Below, piece after piece: positions 15,394 through 18,129 of a stretch of DNA of 18,129 nucleotides. Position 1 is the first letter of the stretch, and the number at the start of each line of letters is the position of its first letter. The notes below the pieces were generated by a model, which had not been told where the DNA came from, did not search any database, and saw nothing but the letters and a program-made list of their open reading frames with translations. The DNA is from a bacterium UBP3_UBA6266 (GTDB lineage: Bacteria; Auribacterota; UBA6266). The position numbers and the translations under genes are program-made. The stretch is taken from contig DJVC01000039.1 of NCBI GenBank assembly GCA_002440765.1, positions 1-18,129 on the forward strand. The letters are read 5' to 3'.

Positions 15394-15513
15394 TTACACC
15401 TCGCATATCGCTAAAAAAGCTGACTTATTTCCCTGCAGGATAACAACAGGCAAAATTATATCGATAACTATGATTGATATCCCTATAACAGTGGCTCGGA
15501 CGGGCCTGTTCAT
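15394..15513 (-). CDS. Candidate 39-residue single-helix membrane peptide
   Basis: A short minus-strand frame starts with ATG at 15513, 10 nt after the dnaE stop, and ends in TAA at 15396-15394, one nucleotide before the start of the next gene. The product is MNRPVRATVIGISIIVIDII followed by LPVVILQGNKSAFLAICEV. It has a basic N-terminus, about 20 uninterrupted hydrophobic residues (8-27) and a short polar tail, i.e. a positive-inside single-pass topology. AAGG lies 4 nt before the ATG. The ribosome binding site GAGGTG of the following gene is inside its last codons, so the two would be coupled. It fills the otherwise empty 131-nt gap exactly. The frame is short enough to arise by chance, and I recognise no family. 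Confidence 0.45.
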   Translation of the reverse strand: MNRPVRATVIGISIIVIDIILPVVILQGNKSAFLAICEV

Positions 15514-15523
15514 AAAGCCTTAT

Positions 15524-18129
15524 TTAATTTTTCCTTTTGAACCATACGGTATTCTCCCCAAGCAGGTTCGTGATATCTTTTATGAATTGATCCGAAGGCT
15601 TGACATAAAATCCTTTCCCGGAAAGCATGTTAACCTTGCCGCCGGAAGACATGTTCAGCGTTATCTGCAAAGGGATCCTGCCTTTATATTTATTAATTAT
15701 ATCTCTTAATAATCCTATTTCGCCTTCTTTCAGGTTACCGGAAAACACCTCTATAACGACAGCATCCGTAAACCTTTCCCTTATGTCGTCAAGATGGATT
15801 AATTCATCGGCTATAATTTTCGGGATGTCTTCTTTAAAATTGACTTTCCCTATCACCATAACGGGCAGGTTCTTTTGTATAAGGTCGAAACTCCTGTCGT
15901 AAGCCGAAGGGAAGATGATGACTTCGGCATATCCCTTAAGGTCTTCAAGCTTTAATACGGCCATTCTCTCCTGTTTCTTTGTCATCATCTTCTTCATATT
16001 GGATATGATTCCGCCTATCATCACTTTGCCGTTGGATGCGGCTTCTCTCAAAGTCTGCGTGTCTGCCGTAGAATATATTTTTATTATATCCTTATACTGC
16101 ACTATCGGATGGCCTGATATATAGAAACCCAGTAATTCCTTTTCAAATGTCAGCAATTCGCTCTCATGGAACTCATTGACCTGCGGAAGCATTTCAGTTT
16201 CAACAGTGACCGTTTCTTCGCCGAAAAGAGCCCTTTGCCCGTTCATCTTTTCTCTTTGCGCAACAGATGCCTCATTTAATTTCATCTCAAGCGCTTTCAG
16301 GAGCTGTGAGCGCGTGTATCCCATGCTGTCAAAAGCCCCGCATTTTATCAGGCTTTCAACAACTTTCCTGTTTGTGGCTTTGGAATCCACACTGTTTAAA
16401 AAATGAGTCAAGGATACAAACCTTTCCTGTTTTTTTCTGGCTTTTATTATTGATTCGACGGCAGTTTCTCCGACATTTTTGATAGCTGCAAGGCCAAAAC
16501 GGATATTACCGCCCACAACCGTAAAACCTTTGAAGCTCTCATTTATATCGGGGGGCAGTATTTCAATTCCCATATTCGAGCACTCATCTATATATTTAAC
16601 TATTTTATCCATATCATTAAGTTCGCTTGTAAGCACGGATGCCATATATTCCACCGGATAATTTGCCTTCAGGTAAGCGGTCTGATAGGCTATCATCGCG
16701 TATGCCTGGCTATGCGACTTGTTAAAACCATAACCGGCGAATTTTTCTATGTTATCGAATATTTTTTCGGCTAATCGTTTTTTGATGTTATTCTTAACGG
16801 CGCCGCTGACAAACTTCTCTTTCTGGGCTTCCATCTCATCAACTTTTTTCTTTCCCATAATACGCCTGAGGATATCCGCTTCGGCAAGCGTATAACCCGC
16901 AACAGCATTCGCCGCCTGCATAACCTGTTCCTGATAAAGCATTATCCCGTACGTATCCATAAGAATCGGTTCAAGCAGAGGATGATCATATTTTATCGGC
17001 ACTTTTCCGTGTTTTCTCTGGACATAATCATCAAGCATGTTCATGGCGCCCGGCCTGAAAAGAGCAACCAGCGCATTAATATCTTCCAGATTCGATATGC
17101 CTATTCTTCTTGCAAGATCCTGCATCCCCGCGCTTTCAAGCTGGAACACGCCTATGGTGTCGGCATTGTTCAAAAGCTCAAAAGCTTTTTTGTCGTCAAG
17201 CGGGATTTCATCTATATCAATCTTCTCGGATCTTGTCCTTTCGACAATCCTGATACAGTTCTTTATAACCGTCAATGTCCTCAACCCCAGGAAATCCATC
17301 TTCAAAAGCCCGTTGCTGCCCACATCATTCATGTCAAACTGCGTCATGACTTCGTCTTCTTTTCCCTTGCACAGCGGTACGTAGTTTACAAGGGGCCTGT
17401 CAGAAATCACAACGCCCGCGGCATGGGTTGACGCATGTCTGTTTAATCCTTCAAGCCTCAAAGCCATTTCAATAAGATCTTTTACCTTTTTATCATTATT
17501 TACAGCTTCTTTAAGCCGCGGTTCGGTTTTCAGGGCACTTTCAAGCTTGACATTAGGTCCCTCGGGAACAAGTTTCGCCAGCTTATCGACATCCGCATAA
17601 GGCATATTCATAACCCTTCCGACATCTCTTACAACAGCTCTTGCCTTCATAGTCCCAAAAGTTATTATTTGCGCAACGCTGTCCTTGCCGTATTTATTAG
17701 AGACATAATCTATTAATCTTGACCTGTCTTCATCCGCAATATCTATATCGATATCCGGAGGGGATATCCTGTCAGGGTTTAGAAATCGTTCGAAAAGAAG
17801 TTTGAACTTTATAGGGTCCACATTGGTTATCCCGAGCACGTACGCGACTATGCTTCCGGCGGCAGAACCTCTCCCCGGACCTATCGGAATATCATGCGTT
17901 TTAGCATAATGGATAAAATCCCACACTATAAGGAAATAACTGATAAAACCCAATCTTTCAATAATACTAAGCTCGTGTTCCAGCCTGGCCTGTACTTCGG
18001 CGGTGATTTCTTTGTACCTTTTTTTCAGGCCGCTTTCGCATAACTCGCGGAGGTAACGGCCTTCATTTTTTCCCGGGGGCGGAGAAAAAGCCGGGTAATG
18101 ATATGTTTTCTCAAGAGAAAGCTCGAGGT
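15524..18129 (-). CDS. dnaE: DNA polymerase III subunit alpha (5' end cut off by window)
   Basis: This is the replicative polymerase subunit. The visible part is 867 codons read from the window edge (first whole codon at 18127), i.e. the C-terminal three quarters of a protein usually about 1,130-1,170 residues long; the N-terminal PHP domain lies outside. The frame continues upstream past the TTG at 17953, and the residues there (EKTYHYPAFSPPPGKNEGRY) read as normal DnaE. The palm domain holds GPGRGSAAGS and PDIDIDIADEDR near 17755-17722 with two catalytic Asp. The third catalytic Asp is in LLKMDFLGLRTL, 151-153 residues later, the same spacing as Asp401/403 to Asp555 in E. coli. NRHASTHAAG, a helix-hairpin-helix region and an OB fold (VMIGGIISNMKK...) follow. 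It has the DnaE, not PolC, architecture. Confidence 0.97.
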   Translation of the reverse strand, partial: LELSLEKTYHYPAFSPPPGKNEGRYLRELCESGLKKRYKEITAEVQARLEHELSIIERLGFISYFLIVWDFIHYAKTHDIPIGPGRGSAAGSIVAYVLGITNVDPIKFKLLFERFLNPDRISPPDIDIDIADEDRSRLIDYVSNKYGKDSVAQIITFGTMKARAVVRDVGRVMNMPYADVDKLAKLVPEGPNVKLESALKTEPRLKEAVNNDKKVKDLIEMALRLEGLNRHASTHAAGVVISDRPLVNYVPLCKGKEDEVMTQFDMNDVGSNGLLKMDFLGLRTLTVIKNCIRIVERTRSEKIDIDEIPLDDKKAFELLNNADTIGVFQLESAGMQDLARRIGISNLEDINALVALFRPGAMNMLDDYVQRKHGKVPIKYDHPLLEPILMDTYGIMLYQEQVMQAANAVAGYTLAEADILRRIMGKKKVDEMEAQKEKFVSGAVKNNIKKRLAEKIFDNIEKFAGYGFNKSHSQAYAMIAYQTAYLKANYPVEYMASVLTSELNDMDKIVKYIDECSNMGIEILPPDINESFKGFTVVGGNIRFGLAAIKNVGETAVESIIKARKKQERFVSLTHFLNSVDSKATNRKVVESLIKCGAFDSMGYTRSQLLKALEMKLNEASVAQREKMNGQRALFGEETVTVETEMLPQVNEFHESELLTFEKELLGFYISGHPIVQYKDIIKIYSTADTQTLREAASNGKVMIGGIISNMKKMMTKKQERMAVLKLEDLKGYAEVIIFPSAYDRSFDLIQKNLPVMVIGKVNFKEDIPKIIADELIHLDDIRERFTDAVVIEVFSGNLKEGEIGLLRDIINKYKGRIPLQITLNMSSGGKVNMLSGKGFYVKPSDQFIKDITNLLGENTVWFKRKN

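Noticed and set aside
15393..15523. TATAAT hexamer in the gap after dnaE as a promoter for the small membrane gene
   Set aside because: No -35 element stands at a workable distance, and the gap is better explained by the small reading frame.

Overview
This window reads as a chromosomal housekeeping segment from a bacterium, with every recognisable gene on the minus strand, so transcription runs from high to low coordinates. The content (GlyRS of the single-subunit type, a 7TM-HD cyclic-di-AMP phosphodiesterase, a LysM lipoprotein with a Gram-negative-style lipobox, an AspRS resembling the alphaproteobacterial form, moderate G+C) does not match a familiar cultivated genus. A deep-branching or uncultivated lineage (Omnitrophota-like or similar) is a reasonable guess but is not proven by the sequence. 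There is no mobile element, CRISPR array, phage gene, tRNA or rRNA that I can support.

Layout in order of transcription. (1) 18129-15150: the 3' three quarters of dnaE (DNA polymerase III alpha; its start lies outside the window), then a 39-codon hydrophobic small ORF not previously listed, then an 80-residue two-helix membrane protein, all tightly spaced. (2) 15129-14696: an HU/IHF-like nucleoid protein gene with its own strong-looking promoter and a textbook intrinsic terminator. (3) 14695-11328: a 318-base leader with several dyads, then hisS and aspS, overlapping by ATGA. (4) 11295-10723: a LysM lipoprotein gene ending in a 16-bp-stem terminator. (5) 10702-1: a long operon-like run phoH, pgpH, ybeY, dgkA-PAP2 fusion, CNNM/CorC-type CBS protein, DUF502 membrane protein, recO, glyS and ppdK (cut by the window start about 100 codons before its expected end).

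Run (5) is informative. Its order follows the Firmicutes series phoH-yqfF(pgpH)-ybeY-dgkA-cdd-era-recO-glyQS-PDRP, but cdd and era are missing from their usual place. A CorC/HlyC gene (the partner of phoH-ybeY in Proteobacteria: ybeZ-ybeY-ybeX) and a DUF502 gene stand there instead. The block therefore joins RNA maturation (PhoH, YbeY), nucleotide signalling (PgpH), lipid phosphate metabolism (DgkA-PAP2), ion transport (CNNM/CorC), recombination (RecO), tRNA charging (GlyRS) and pyruvate/PEP interconversion (PPDK).

I see no wholly new system. The items most worth following up are the lipid kinase-phosphatase fusion, the structured leader before hisS-aspS, the small membrane ORF after dnaE, the terminator pressed against phoH, and the His-to-Asp change in the YbeY metal site.
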